DNA of 18,040 nt, taken from the NCBI GenBank assembly GCA_902491345.1, contig CABUHI010000032.1, positions 1-18,040 on the forward strand. Reading direction: 5' to 3'. The notes under the pieces are model-generated. The model saw only the letters and a list, made by a program, of their open reading frames with translations, ran no database searches and was not told where the DNA came from. Position numbers and translations under genes: made by a program. The DNA comes from an uncultured Collinsella sp. (GTDB taxonomy: Bacteria > Actinomycetota > Coriobacteriia > Coriobacteriales > Coriobacteriaceae). Below, piece after piece: positions 6,288 through 14,085 of this stretch (positions within the stretch are counted from its first letter, which is position 1; each line of letters begins with the position of its first letter).

Positions 6288-7142
6288 CTACTTGAGCCCC
6301 GGGAGGCGGGTGTAGGGAAACGAGCGCTCCAGGAACTCGGAGCAGCGGGCGTAGTCTTTGGCGAAGTAGCTGCTGTAGAGCGAATCGAGTACGTATTGCA
6401 CGGCGATGTGGCTCGCGAACTGCGTGATGCGATGCGTCATGCTCTCGTGGTCACTCACCGTAAGGTAGGCGGCAAAGCCAGGGTGAATGCGCGCGCAATA
6501 AGGCGTGCCGATGACGATGACCGGGACATGGCGACTGCTGAGGATCGGCAAGATGTCCTTGAGGTTGGGGGCAAGGCCGCTGTAGGAGATGACGATTGCC
6601 GCATGGTCGGGGCCCGAGGCGAGCGCCGTTCGCACCTGGGCCTCGACACCGTCGTGGCACGTCGCGCTTTTACCGGCGGAGAGCAGGCGGTCGCGGAACA
6701 TTCCCGCTGGATAGAGGTTGTGCGAGCCCGTGTAGATGTCGACCTGTCGGGCGTTCGCGATGAGCTTGGCGGCGTGGTCAAGCTGCGTGGGGTCGAGCAG
6801 TTCCTGCGTTTCGGCCAGCGTGGTCTGGTAGAGCCCCTCCATGCGCTCCATGACCTGCGCAGGGGTGGACGTAGCGTCGAAGGGAAAGTTGATGTCCACG
6901 TCGCGCCGATTGCCCGCCTCGGTTGCCAAGCGAATAAGCTCGACCTTGAGATCCTTGAAGCCCTCGAGGCCGAGCTTTTTGCAAAAACGGTGTACGCTCG
7001 CGACCGAAACGTTAGTGCGTGCGGCAAATTCCTTAATCGAAAGCCCGCGGATGTCCTCGCCGATGGCAAGGGCTGCAATGCCGAGCTGTTGCTCGGTGGG
7101 GGTGAGGCCCTGCGCCTCGGTGATCTTGCGTTTGATATCCAT
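6288..7142 (-). CDS. RpiR/MurR-family transcriptional regulator
   Basis: The protein has 284 residues. The N-terminal HTH_6 domain (about 1-75) includes the helix-turn-helix SIKEFAARTNVSVASVHRFC. The C-terminal SIS domain (about 125-255) is the phosphosugar-binding fold, with VDIYTGSHN and VISYSGLAPN typical of its loops. Such regulators control sugar catabolic genes in response to a phosphorylated sugar. I took the ATG at 7142 (MDIKRK), which has GGGAG six bases upstream, rather than the in-frame start at 7172, which lies in a repeat. It follows the large hydrolase gene on the same strand with only the 39-nt palindrome between, so the two are probably co-transcribed. The hydrolase and perhaps the GH1 gene are likely targets. 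Confidence 0.88.
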   Translation of the reverse strand: MDIKRKITEAQGLTPTEQQLGIAALAIGEDIRGLSIKEFAARTNVSVASVHRFCKKLGLEGFKDLKVELIRLATEAGNRRDVDINFPFDATSTPAQVMERMEGLYQTTLAETQELLDPTQLDHAAKLIANARQVDIYTGSHNLYPAGMFRDRLLSAGKSATCHDGVEAQVRTALASGPDHAAIVISYSGLAPNLKDILPILSSRHVPVIVIGTPYCARIHPGFAAYLTVSDHESMTHRITQFASHIAVQYVLDSLYSSYFAKDYARCSEFLERSFPYTRLPGLK

Positions 7143-7161
7143 GCGAACTCCCACACTCGCC

Positions 7162-7200
7162 AAACCTGCCAAAAAGGGACAGGTTTATTTTGGCAGGTTT
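7162..7200. repeat. 39-nt palindrome, copy 1
   Basis: The perfect 13-bp arms AAACCTGCCAAAA (7162-7174) and TTTTGGCAGGTTT (7188-7200) flank the 13-nt loop AGGGACAGGTTTA. It overlaps the 3' end of the hydrolase gene: the final codons and TAA stop of that gene (7185-7187) lie in the repeat. CAGGTTT in the loop can pair with the left arm as an alternative 7-bp hairpin. Confidence 0.85.
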
Positions 7201-9755
7201 TGCCCGCAAAGGGTAACGGGGCCGAGGATGCCGCTGGGGGCGACGGGCTCGGTGAGGGCGAAGATGTCGGGGACCGCATGGTCGAGCGTGTTGATGATGT
7301 CGATCGTGAGCTCATGCGCACCGGTGGAAAGTGCGCCGGCGGCAAAAAGGTAGGGCGGGCAGATGCGTGTGCCGAGCGGGCGCCCATCGAGCGCGAGCGT
7401 CGCGGTTTCGTAGACGTCTCCCAGGTCGATCGTGGCGTCGGCGCAATCGTTGGCCAGCTCAAACGACGCATGATATCGGTAGGTGCCGCAGGTGCCGGTG
7501 AACAGATCGGCTGTGAGGTCGCACAGGTGCTCGAGCTCTTGCGCTTCACCAAAGGCGCCATTGCTGCCGGCAGGGGAGAGGGCAACGGTCCATGGGCCTT
7601 CGATGCGCAGGCTGAGCGATGTATCGGCGTCGATTGCGCCGTCTCCGGGCGCATCCTCGCTGCCCGCTTCCAAAACAACGAAGCAGCTCTCGAAGGGTGC
7701 GAGCTTCAACGCACCGTCAAACGCAACGGGCTCGGTGCCGTTTAGCAGGTCGAGCCGCGTGCCGCAAAGGCGCTCGCCTGTCGCAAGTGCAACCGTGCAG
7801 TCGATGCGCTCGCGTGGGTGCTCGTTGACGAGCATGACGTAGGTCTCGCCCGTCCGCTCGTAGCGAAGTGCGCGTAGCCAGGGCTGCGGTGTGTCAGGCA
7901 CAACGGTCTGCAGTCCCGCACTTGCAAGCACGCGGGCGACATCGGCGAGCGGCGTTGCGACGAGCCCTCCCAGCTCGACCGCGCCATCGGAATCGTAGAA
8001 TGCGCCGGGCACCTCGTCGACGGCAAGCACCATAACGCCTGCATCCGTCATGCATCTCGCCGCCTTTGCCGTCTCCGCACCAATAAACGTAGCACCGGGC
8101 ATAACAAATGCCTGGTAGTGGCAGTTGTTAACACCAAGCAATCCATCGGCAATCGAAACCTTGTAGCGGCTCTTGTCCTCAAAAGCCTCGGCGGGCACAA
8201 AATCAAAGTCGATCTGCGCGCGCGTGAGCTCTGCCGCCACGCGCTCGATAGGCATGGCGCTACCGGCCCATTCGGCATCGGCATGGTACAGGATGGCGAC
8301 GGGGCGCGTGGCACAGCCTCCCGAAAGCAGCGTTGCCGTACGGTTCATATAGCTCATGAGCTGGCCAAAGTGCGGCCACTGCGGGTTGTTGCCGTGCGCG
8401 TAAAAGTGCGGCGGGCAGTCCCAATCGGGGAAGGGCGCCATGCTAAACGCGTGCGGCGTAAACCAATTGACGCCGCGGACGAGCATGTGGTCGGCAATCC
8501 ACTTCATCTCGCGCAAGCCCTCGTGCCAGCCAAAGGCGCCAAAGACCTCGGCCATGCAGCGCCCTTGCTTTTTGGGGTCGAGGCGCGCGGCCGAAGAGCC
8601 CAGTTTGGCAAGCGCGTAGGTAAAGAACTCCATGTTCCATGCGCCATGGAAGTAGCTGTAAAGGCCGTGGTCGATGCCGGGGGCGAGCTGGTTAATAACC
8701 ACATCGATGCCCGCCATGTCCTGACCGGCGACAGCGCGGAAGTAGTGCCCAGCGCCCTGGCCCAAGCGTGTGTGGCAGCTCTTGTCCTCGATTACATGGC
8801 CAATGTGCATAACGCCGCGCTCGCGGCACCAGTCACCAATCTGCTCGTCAAAGCACGCACGGTAGAGTTGCGTGGCGATGTCCATGTAGGTGTGGCGGAC
8901 CCGAGCGCCGGCGGGGTCGCGCGTCCAAAGCTCGCGGAGCTCACTCAGCCAATTTGTGCCCAGTGCCTCGTGCAGGCGTCGCGCAAGTTCGTCCGACCAT
9001 GGCAGCGCCATGTCGCCGCGTCCGATAAAGCTGCTGGTAGAAGCGTCTTCGAGGGTCGCACCCTTTTCGTTCATAAAGCCCGGTTCATCGGTAAAGAACC
9101 CCAGGATGGTCTTGCCGAACTCGTCGCCCAGATGCTCAAACGTGGGTTCGTAGACGGCGTTGATGAGCATGCGGCACGAATCGGCGTCGACCATGTTGAT
9201 GTATTCATCGCGAAAGCCGGTCTTTTGGCTGGTGACGTAGAGCTCGAGGGTGGTAACGCCGGCGGGGGCGTCAAAGCGCAGACGGGCGGGAATGCTGTCC
9301 TCGGTCTGCTCAACGGCGAGCTCAAGGTCGAGCGGCACGCCGGCAGCGTCAAAACTCGTCGCGCCCACAAAGTGCTCCGTGGGATCCATGAGGTTGCCGA
9401 GCTTGATGGTCGTGGACGGCTGGGGTCCAACGACCGTTACCGTGTGACGCTTAAGCACGGTCTTCTTGAGCGTGGGGTCTACATCCTCGCCTGAAAGCGC
9501 GCCGTTGGCGTAGCCCGTGGGAAAGTGGGCATCATCGAGCAGCCAGATCTTCAGGCCCAGGCGCTTGCACTCGCCAATGATAAATCGCAGGTCGGACCAC
9601 CAGCCATCGCGGCAAAACTCGGGATGCGTGCGCGACTCAAGGCAGACTTCACGGATGTCCGCCCCGGCAATTTGCTCTAAGTATTCGGTAATCGTCTCGC
9701 GTTCTTCGCCCTTGAGCCACAAGAACGGAAGCACATGGTTGTCATATGCCACCAT
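7185..9755 (-). CDS. Large GH106-like glycoside hydrolase (alpha-L-rhamnosidase superfamily)
   Basis: The 856-residue protein has no signal peptide, so it should act in the cytoplasm. The N-terminal barrel part carries LLDDAHFPTGYANG (about 72-85), equivalent to the DExxxPSGxAGG pattern of GH106-like enzymes. It also has FFTDEPGF (221-228), a probable catalytic Asp-Glu pair, and a later FGAFGWHEGLREMKWIADH motif with VRGVNWFTPHAFS. The C-terminal 150 residues look like a GH2-type sugar-binding jelly roll (DLGDVYETATLALDGRPLG). The substrate is unproven; a rhamnoside or related plant glycoside is the family-based guess. The start at 9755 has AAGGAG six bases upstream; the in-frame TTG upstream lies in a repeat. 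The last residues, NLPK and stop, come from the 39-nt repeat. It probably forms an operon with the RpiR regulator and diverges from the AraC gene. Confidence 0.72.
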   Translation of the reverse strand: MVAYDNHVLPFLWLKGEERETITEYLEQIAGADIREVCLESRTHPEFCRDGWWSDLRFIIGECKRLGLKIWLLDDAHFPTGYANGALSGEDVDPTLKKTVLKRHTVTVVGPQPSTTIKLGNLMDPTEHFVGATSFDAAGVPLDLELAVEQTEDSIPARLRFDAPAGVTTLELYVTSQKTGFRDEYINMVDADSCRMLINAVYEPTFEHLGDEFGKTILGFFTDEPGFMNEKGATLEDASTSSFIGRGDMALPWSDELARRLHEALGTNWLSELRELWTRDPAGARVRHTYMDIATQLYRACFDEQIGDWCRERGVMHIGHVIEDKSCHTRLGQGAGHYFRAVAGQDMAGIDVVINQLAPGIDHGLYSYFHGAWNMEFFTYALAKLGSSAARLDPKKQGRCMAEVFGAFGWHEGLREMKWIADHMLVRGVNWFTPHAFSMAPFPDWDCPPHFYAHGNNPQWPHFGQLMSYMNRTATLLSGGCATRPVAILYHADAEWAGSAMPIERVAAELTRAQIDFDFVPAEAFEDKSRYKVSIADGLLGVNNCHYQAFVMPGATFIGAETAKAARCMTDAGVMVLAVDEVPGAFYDSDGAVELGGLVATPLADVARVLASAGLQTVVPDTPQPWLRALRYERTGETYVMLVNEHPRERIDCTVALATGERLCGTRLDLLNGTEPVAFDGALKLAPFESCFVVLEAGSEDAPGDGAIDADTSLSLRIEGPWTVALSPAGSNGAFGEAQELEHLCDLTADLFTGTCGTYRYHASFELANDCADATIDLGDVYETATLALDGRPLGTRICPPYLFAAGALSTGAHELTIDIINTLDHAVPDIFALTEPVAPSGILGPVTLCGQNLPK

Positions 9756-9768
9756 ACTCACTCCTTCA

Positions 9769-9807
9769 AAACCTGCCAAAAAGGGACAGGTTTATTTTGG
9801 TCGGTTT
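9769..9807. repeat. 39-nt palindrome, copy 2
   Basis: This copy has the same orientation as copy 1: AAACCTGCCAAAA (9769-9781), an identical 13-nt loop, and a right arm with two changes (TTTTGGTCGGTTT, 9795-9807). It lies in the 5' leader of the large hydrolase gene, directly upstream of its ribosome site at 9766-9761. The altered arm leaves the alternative loop pairing (AAACCTG with CAGGTTT) intact. Confidence 0.8.
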
Positions 9808-9921
9808 TATCTGGGCAAACGTCACCCCGCAGCTGCTTGGCGAAGCACTGGGACGCGTGCCACATGCTAGAACCAACCTTCTAAACCCTTGCAAGTTCAG
9901 GGTACGTCGTCCGCGCTGCCC

Positions 9922-9930
9922 TGCTAATAT
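9922..9930 (+). promoter_or_regulatory. Candidate extended -10 of the AraC-type gene
   Basis: TGCTAATAT has the TGN extension and a five-of-six -10 hexamer (TAATAT), about 44 bases before the ATG at 9974. No convincing -35 is visible, as expected for an extended -10 or activator-dependent promoter. The divergent hydrolase promoter could not be placed. Confidence 0.35.
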
Positions 9931-9973
9931 CAAAACCACGGCTAAATATGACTAAATCAACGATGGTGGCGCC

Positions 9974-10981
9974 ATGGATATCGCATGTTTGGACAATCTT
10001 TTGCTCGAGCTGACCGACAGTGAGCGCGCTTACTGCGCGGGCGCTCGCTATGACTGGAACGATGCATTTAGACGGGGTCAACAGGCAGATATCGATGGCA
10101 GGCATGTTCATAAAATCGGTAACGCGACATACGCCCTGCACCAAGAAGGCATGCCCGAGGGCCTGTCGATTGTGCGCAACTCGCGCTTTAACCCCGTGCC
10201 GGAGCACGTGCACGATTATGTCGAAATCAGCTATGTCTATCGAGGGAGCGCGCCACAGATTGTCAATGGTACGCAACTCACGCTCGCCCAAAACGAGGTG
10301 CTTCTGCTCGATGCCGCCTGCCCGCATGCCGTAGGCGAGCTCGGCGAGCGCGACCTGATGTTGAGCATTGTCATTTCGCGGCCGATGCTGCGCCGCAGCC
10401 TGGAGCAAAGCTTTTCGTCCACAAGCACCGTTTCGCAGTTCCTGCTCAACGCACTTAACGACGAGACCGACCACCGCGGGCATGTGCATTTCCACACGGG
10501 CGCTAGCCGTCGGGTGCGCCGGTATATACAGGAGATGTTGTGTGAGCTCCTGGAGCCGACGGCAGCGAGCCCCCAGATCGTGTCGAGGCTGTTTGAGCTG
10601 CTGCTGGTCGAGCTCATGCAAAGCTACGAGGCCGCGCTGCTGCAAACGGGTGGCTCCGCGCTTCCCTCGGCGCAGGTTGCAGCGGCGATGAGCTACATCG
10701 AGCGGCATGCTTACGATTGCACACTCGACGACGTAGCCCGCCACCTGCACCTGAGTCCCAACTACGCAAGCGCGCTGCTCAAGCGGCAGACGGGCCGCAC
10801 ATTTATGCAGCTCGTGCAGGAGAGCCGCCTGACACGCGCGGCGGCGCTGCTCGACACCGGTGCTACTGCGGAGGCCGCAGCACGCGAGGTGGGCTATGCC
10901 AATATGAGCTTCTTCTACAAAAAATTTGCCGAGCGCTATGGCTGTACGCCGGCCGCCTATCGCCGGCGTTTGCCCAGATAA
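9974..10981 (+). CDS. AraC-family transcriptional regulator with cupin sensor domain
   Basis: The 335-residue protein has an N-terminal AraC-binding cupin domain, with the sugar-pocket-like PVPEHVHDYVEISYVYRG at about 75-91 and a PHA signature near 117. The C-terminal DNA-binding domain (about 235-333) has two helix-turn-helices: TLDDVARHLHLSPNYASALLK, then TAEAAAREVGYANMSFFYKKF with the family ending YGCTPAAYRR. Family members of this build activate sugar-use genes when bound to a carbohydrate. It diverges from the GH106-like gene and precedes GH1 on the same strand, so both are plausible targets. The start at 9974 has only a weak GGTGG site. The stop codon's last base begins the third 39-nt palindrome. 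Confidence 0.88.
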   Translation: MDIACLDNLLLELTDSERAYCAGARYDWNDAFRRGQQADIDGRHVHKIGNATYALHQEGMPEGLSIVRNSRFNPVPEHVHDYVEISYVYRGSAPQIVNGTQLTLAQNEVLLLDAACPHAVGELGERDLMLSIVISRPMLRRSLEQSFSSTSTVSQFLLNALNDETDHRGHVHFHTGASRRVRRYIQEMLCELLEPTAASPQIVSRLFELLLVELMQSYEAALLQTGGSALPSAQVAAAMSYIERHAYDCTLDDVARHLHLSPNYASALLKRQTGRTFMQLVQESRLTRAAALLDTGATAEAAAREVGYANMSFFYKKFAERYGCTPAAYRRRLPR

Positions 10982-11017
10982 AACCTGCCAAAATAAACCT
11001 GTCCCTTTTTGGCAGGT
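10981..11017. repeat. 39-nt palindrome, copy 3, inverted and slightly shortened
   Basis: AAACCTGCCAAAA (10981-10993) and TTTTGGCAGGT (11007-11017) enclose TAAACCTGTCCCT, which is the reverse complement of the loop in copies 1 and 2. The last two bases of the right arm are changed. It starts at the last base of the AraC stop codon. Between it and the GH1 start lie a TATCAGG direct repeat (11017-11023, 11027-11033) and a GGGCGCG/CGCGCCC pair (11055-11061, 11082-11088). Confidence 0.8.
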
Positions 11018-11153
11018 ATCAGGAAGTATCAGGGATGGGACAGCGGCGGTCCGTGGGCGCGAAAAGAAGTGTCGGGTTTGGCGCGCCCGCTTCTGCCCGT
11101 CCCGTGCGCAGGCGATACTCAGCTTATCGACCCGCGATGCAAAGGAGATGCTC

Positions 11154-12602
11154 ATGGCAAACATCAAGTTCCCCGAGGGCTTCTATTGGGGTGGCGCCAC
11201 TGCCGCCAACCAGTTTGAGGGCGCTTGGAACGTGGACGGCCGCGGTCCTTCCGTCGACGACCATTTCTTGGGCGGCAGCTACAAGGAGCCGCGTCAGATT
11301 ACGATTGACATCGACCCTAACCGCTTCTACCCCAATCATGACGGTATCGATTTCTATCATCACTACGAGGAGGACATCGCGCTGTTCGCCGAGATGGGCT
11401 TTACCATGTTCCGCATGTCCATCTCCTGGAGCCGTGTCTTTCCCAACGGCGACGACGCTGAGCCCAACGAGGCCGGCCTCGTCTTCTACGACCGCGTTTT
11501 CGACTGCCTGCGTGCCCACAATATCGAGCCGCTCGTGACCCTCTCGCACTACGAGATGCCCTATCACCTTGTCGAGAAATACAACGGCTGGGCGAGCCGC
11601 GAGCTCATCGACTTCTTTGAGAAGTACTGCCAGACCGTCTTCGACCGCTATCAGGACAAGGTCAAGTTCTGGCTCACCTTCAACGAGATCAACTGCGGTA
11701 CCCAGGACATGGGCAACCTCTTTGAGACCAGCATGATTCAGGGCTTTGAGGGTCCGGCGTCGGCGGTCCACACCACGCAGCAGGCTCGTATGCAGGCACT
11801 GCATCACCAGTTTGTCGCCAGCGGCCGCGTCGTGCGCTATGCCCACGAGCATTACCCGCAGTTTAAGATGGGCAACATGGACTGCTTCATCCTTTCCTAT
11901 GCCGCTACGTGCGATCCGGCCGACGTGTTCGCCACGCAGCAGGAGATGAATGCCATGAACTGGTACTGCTCCGACGTGCAGGTGCGCGGCAAGTACCCGT
12001 TCTATGCCAAGCGCTTCTGGGCCGAGAACGATGTTGAACTCGTGATGGAGGACGGCGACCTGCAGGATATCGCCGACGGCAAGGTTGATTTCTACACCTT
12101 TAGCTACTACATGTCCGGCACCGTGGGCACCCACAAGGATCACGAGATGACCGAGGGCAACATGACCTTTGGCGGCAAGAATCCCTATCTGGAGTCCACC
12201 GACTGGGGCTGGCAGATCGATCCGTTGGGCCTGCGCATCGCCCTCAACGAGATTTACGCCCGCTACGAGATTCCGCTGATGGTGGTCGAGAACGGCATGG
12301 GCGCCTACGACGAGGTCGAGGAGGACGGCTCCATCCACGACCCGTATCGCATCGCCTACTTGCAGAGCCACATCAAGGCCATGGGCGAGGCCATTGCCGA
12401 TGGCGTTGACCTGATTGCCTACACCTGGTGGGGTCCCATCGACCTGGTTTCCGCCGGCACTGGCGAGATGCGCAAGCGCTACGGCTTCATCCACGTCGAT
12501 AAGTACGACGACGGCACCGGTACTTACGAGCGCCGCCGCAAGGATAGCTTCTTCGCATACCAGAAGATCATCAAGTCCAACGGCACCGAGGGTCTGGCTT
12601 AA
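11154..12602 (+). CDS. GH1 6-phospho-beta-glucosidase
   Basis: This 482-residue cytoplasmic enzyme cleaves phosphorylated beta-glucosides, such as cellobiose-6-P or aryl-beta-glucoside-6-P, after PTS uptake. The general acid Glu178 is in TFNEIN and the nucleophile Glu379 in VVENGMGAYDEV. The phosphate-binding trio of the 6-phospho subgroup appears as Ser433, Lys441 and Tyr443 in LVSAG and MRKRYGF. The N-terminus FPEGFYWGGATAANQFEGAW is the GH1 signature, and length is normal. The frame is open upstream, but the ATG at 11154 has AGGAG (11143-11147) at the right distance. It follows the AraC gene by about 170 bases. No PTS IIBC transporter gene is beside it, so the sugar importer must be encoded elsewhere. 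BglA/AscB-type naming is possible, but I give no symbol. Confidence 0.93.
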   Translation: MANIKFPEGFYWGGATAANQFEGAWNVDGRGPSVDDHFLGGSYKEPRQITIDIDPNRFYPNHDGIDFYHHYEEDIALFAEMGFTMFRMSISWSRVFPNGDDAEPNEAGLVFYDRVFDCLRAHNIEPLVTLSHYEMPYHLVEKYNGWASRELIDFFEKYCQTVFDRYQDKVKFWLTFNEINCGTQDMGNLFETSMIQGFEGPASAVHTTQQARMQALHHQFVASGRVVRYAHEHYPQFKMGNMDCFILSYAATCDPADVFATQQEMNAMNWYCSDVQVRGKYPFYAKRFWAENDVELVMEDGDLQDIADGKVDFYTFSYYMSGTVGTHKDHEMTEGNMTFGGKNPYLESTDWGWQIDPLGLRIALNEIYARYEIPLMVVENGMGAYDEVEEDGSIHDPYRIAYLQSHIKAMGEAIADGVDLIAYTWWGPIDLVSAGTGEMRKRYGFIHVDKYDDGTGTYERRRKDSFFAYQKIIKSNGTEGLA

Positions 12603-12675
12603 TCGACAATATGAGTGCCACTGGGGAAAAGGTTTTGGGAAGGGCTTGGAAGGGCTTGCGATTCGAGCCCTCACC

Positions 12676-12704
12676 TTAGCAATTTGATCATTTGGCACTA
12701 TAAT
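12676..12704 (+). promoter_or_regulatory. Strong promoter of the PTS EIIA gene
   Basis: TTAGCA (12676-12681) and a perfect TATAAT (12699-12704) are 17 bases apart, the best sigma-70-type promoter in the window. It starts transcription about 40 bases before the ATG at 12754, so the EIIA gene is expressed independently of GH1. Confidence 0.75.
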
Positions 12705-12753
12705 CACCATAGGCATGCGCATAACGTTGCGCTTAATCAAGAGGAGAAAACGT

Positions 12754-13290
12754 ATGGGTCTGTTTGATATGTTCAAGAAGAAGGCTGAGCCCGCGGCAGC
12801 TGCTGCTCCGGCCTCCATTTCTGCTTCTGCCGGCGCCGACGTGCTGTGCTCGCCCGTCAAGGGCAAGGTCATCAAGATGGCCGACGTGCCCGATCCCGTC
12901 TTTGGTGGCGAGGTTCTGGGCAAGGGCTGCGCCGTGTGGCCCGAGGACGACCTGGTCTACGCTCCCTGCGACGGCAAGGTGACCGTCACCATGGGTCACG
13001 CCGTGGGTCTGCAGTCCGATAGCGGCATCGAGGTTCTGGTGCACGTTGGCGTCGATACCGTCAACATGAACGGCGACGGCTTCGAGGGCTTCGTCAAGGC
13101 CGACGACGTCGTGAAGGCCGGCCAGCCCATACTCAAGATCGACCGCGCCAAGATCGCTGCCGCCGGTTACAAGGACTGCGTCGTCGTGGCCGTGTCCAAC
13201 ACCGCCGAGTTTGCCGATGTCGAGCTCGCCGTCGAGGCCGAGTCTGCCGTCGCTGCCGGTGACGTCATCGTTAAGGTCGTCCGCAAGTAG
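12754..13290 (+). CDS. crr: PTS glucose-type EIIA domain protein (EIIA-Glc/Crr type)
   Basis: The 178-residue soluble phosphocarrier accepts phosphate from HPr and passes it to a sugar-specific IIB. The glucose-type EIIA fold spans about 28-176. The two active-site histidines are His82 (in GHAVGLQSDSGIE) and His97 (in VLVHVGVDTVNM), the latter being the phosphorylated one. The first 27 residues are a short helix, MGLFDMFKKK, plus an Ala-rich linker. The start at 12754 has GAGGAG seven bases upstream; a longer frame from 12715 lacks this. A strong promoter precedes it and an intrinsic terminator follows, so it is a single-gene unit. As a free-standing EIIA it could serve several IIBC permeases and have a regulatory role like Crr. 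The symbol crr is by family, not proven orthology. Confidence 0.9.
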   Translation: MGLFDMFKKKAEPAAAAAPASISASAGADVLCSPVKGKVIKMADVPDPVFGGEVLGKGCAVWPEDDLVYAPCDGKVTVTMGHAVGLQSDSGIEVLVHVGVDTVNMNGDGFEGFVKADDVVKAGQPILKIDRAKIAAAGYKDCVVVAVSNTAEFADVELAVEAESAVAAGDVIVKVVRK

Positions 13291-13313
13291 TCTTCGGCAT
13301 CCAGAAGATGCAC

Positions 13314-13346
13314 AAGGGTGGTCGGGTTGTCCGGCCACCCTTTTTT
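13314..13346 (+). terminator. Intrinsic terminator of the EIIA gene
   Basis: AGGGTGG and CCACCCT form the core of an 11-bp stem with two G-T wobbles around a TTG loop, followed directly by six T residues (13341-13346). It lies 24 bases after the stop codon. Confidence 0.9.
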
Positions 13347-13417
13347 AATAGGCTAAGCAGGTGCATTTAATTGCAGAGGGCTTGCTTCACGGGCCATTCG
13401 TTCATCAAATTGAGCCG

Positions 13418-13461
13418 CCTGCGCTTTTGTGGCGCAGGGGGTTGAGCTGGGCCGCTAATAT
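13418..13461 (+). promoter_or_regulatory. Hairpin and -10-like hexamer before the lipoprotein gene
   Basis: CCTGCGC (13418-13424) and GCGCAGG (13432-13438) form a 7-bp stem, and TAATAT (13456-13461) matches the -10 consensus at five of six positions, about 63 bases before the ATG. No -35 at a normal distance is convincing, so this is a weak promoter call. Confidence 0.3.
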
Positions 13462-13523
13462 GAACTTACTGTCACGACGTGCGCTGCGCGGGGAGCGCGG
13501 CGCCGCTTGTTTGGAGGAATGTC

Positions 13524-14081
13524 ATGAAAAAGAAGCTGCTGCTTGCGCCTCTGATGGCCGCCCTGGTCGCGTGCGTGGTTTTGCTTTCCGGCTGCGGAGG
13601 GCCTTCGGTGGAGGAGCTCATCACCAACGACCTTACGAGCCAGTTCGACGAGATCAAGAACGGCGGCGATGACTTCCTCTCCGGCCTGGAAAAGGCTTCG
13701 GGCGACGAGTTTGAGCAGCTGGGCATCGATCCCAAGGAGTATGCCAAGAGCTATCTCGAGGGCTTTGATTACAAGATCGGCGATGTGACGGTCGATGAGG
13801 ACAAGGGTACCGCGACCGCCGAGGTCACCATCACCTGCAAGTCCATGAACAAGATCGTCGAAGATTTCGCCACCCAGTATCAGGAGAAGATCGCCGCACT
13901 CGATACGATGCCTTCCGAGGACGACCTGTACAAGATGGCCGGCCAGGTCATGGTCGACGTGACCAAGGCCGCTAAGACCAAGGACACCAAGGTCACCTTT
14001 AAGTATTCCGCCAACGAGGATAACGAGTGGTCTGCCGACGATTCCGCAACCACCGAGATGATGAATGCTATGATGAGCTAG
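13524..14081 (+). CDS. Secreted lipoprotein of unknown function
   Basis: The 185-residue protein starts MKKKLLLAP, has a hydrophobic signal segment, and a lipobox LLSGC with the lipidated Cys at residue 24. It is therefore exported and anchored to the outer face of the membrane. The mature part is acidic and helical. A segment around VEELITNDLTSQFDEI is followed by a domain with alternating strands (DVTVDEDKGTATAEVTIT) ending in DKxTVTFKY-like residues and a Met-rich tail. Small lipoproteins of this general build are common in Coriobacteriia, but I do not recognise a named domain. The ATG at 13524 follows GGAGG (13513-13517). It is monocistronic, between the EIIA terminator and the structured element at 14086, which likely ends its transcript. 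Confidence 0.8.
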   Translation: MKKKLLLAPLMAALVACVVLLSGCGGPSVEELITNDLTSQFDEIKNGGDDFLSGLEKASGDEFEQLGIDPKEYAKSYLEGFDYKIGDVTVDEDKGTATAEVTITCKSMNKIVEDFATQYQEKIAALDTMPSEDDLYKMAGQVMVDVTKAAKTKDTKVTFKYSANEDNEWSADDSATTEMMNAMMS

Positions 14082-14085
14082 GGGA

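Noticed and set aside
7143..7172. Longer RpiR protein starting at 7172
   Set aside because: The extension lies partly in the 39-nt palindrome and has no ribosome site, whereas the ATG at 7142 has GGGAG at a good distance.
9756..9779. TTG start at 9779 for the large hydrolase
   Set aside because: It falls within the palindrome; the ATG at 9755 has AAGGAG six bases upstream.
9810..9960. A small gene or remnant between the hydrolase and AraC
   Set aside because: A short open frame exists, but no ribosome site or recognisable domain supports it; the stretch is treated as a divergent regulatory gap.
10926..11153. GH1 protein extended upstream to 10926
   Set aside because: The extra 76 residues overlap the AraC gene and the palindrome. 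GH1 homology begins at FPEGFYWGG, right after the ATG at 11154.
12636..12672. Terminator after GH1
   Set aside because: There is a tandem GGAAGGGCTT and a weak AGGGCT/AGCCCT pair, but no T-run and too short a stem to call.
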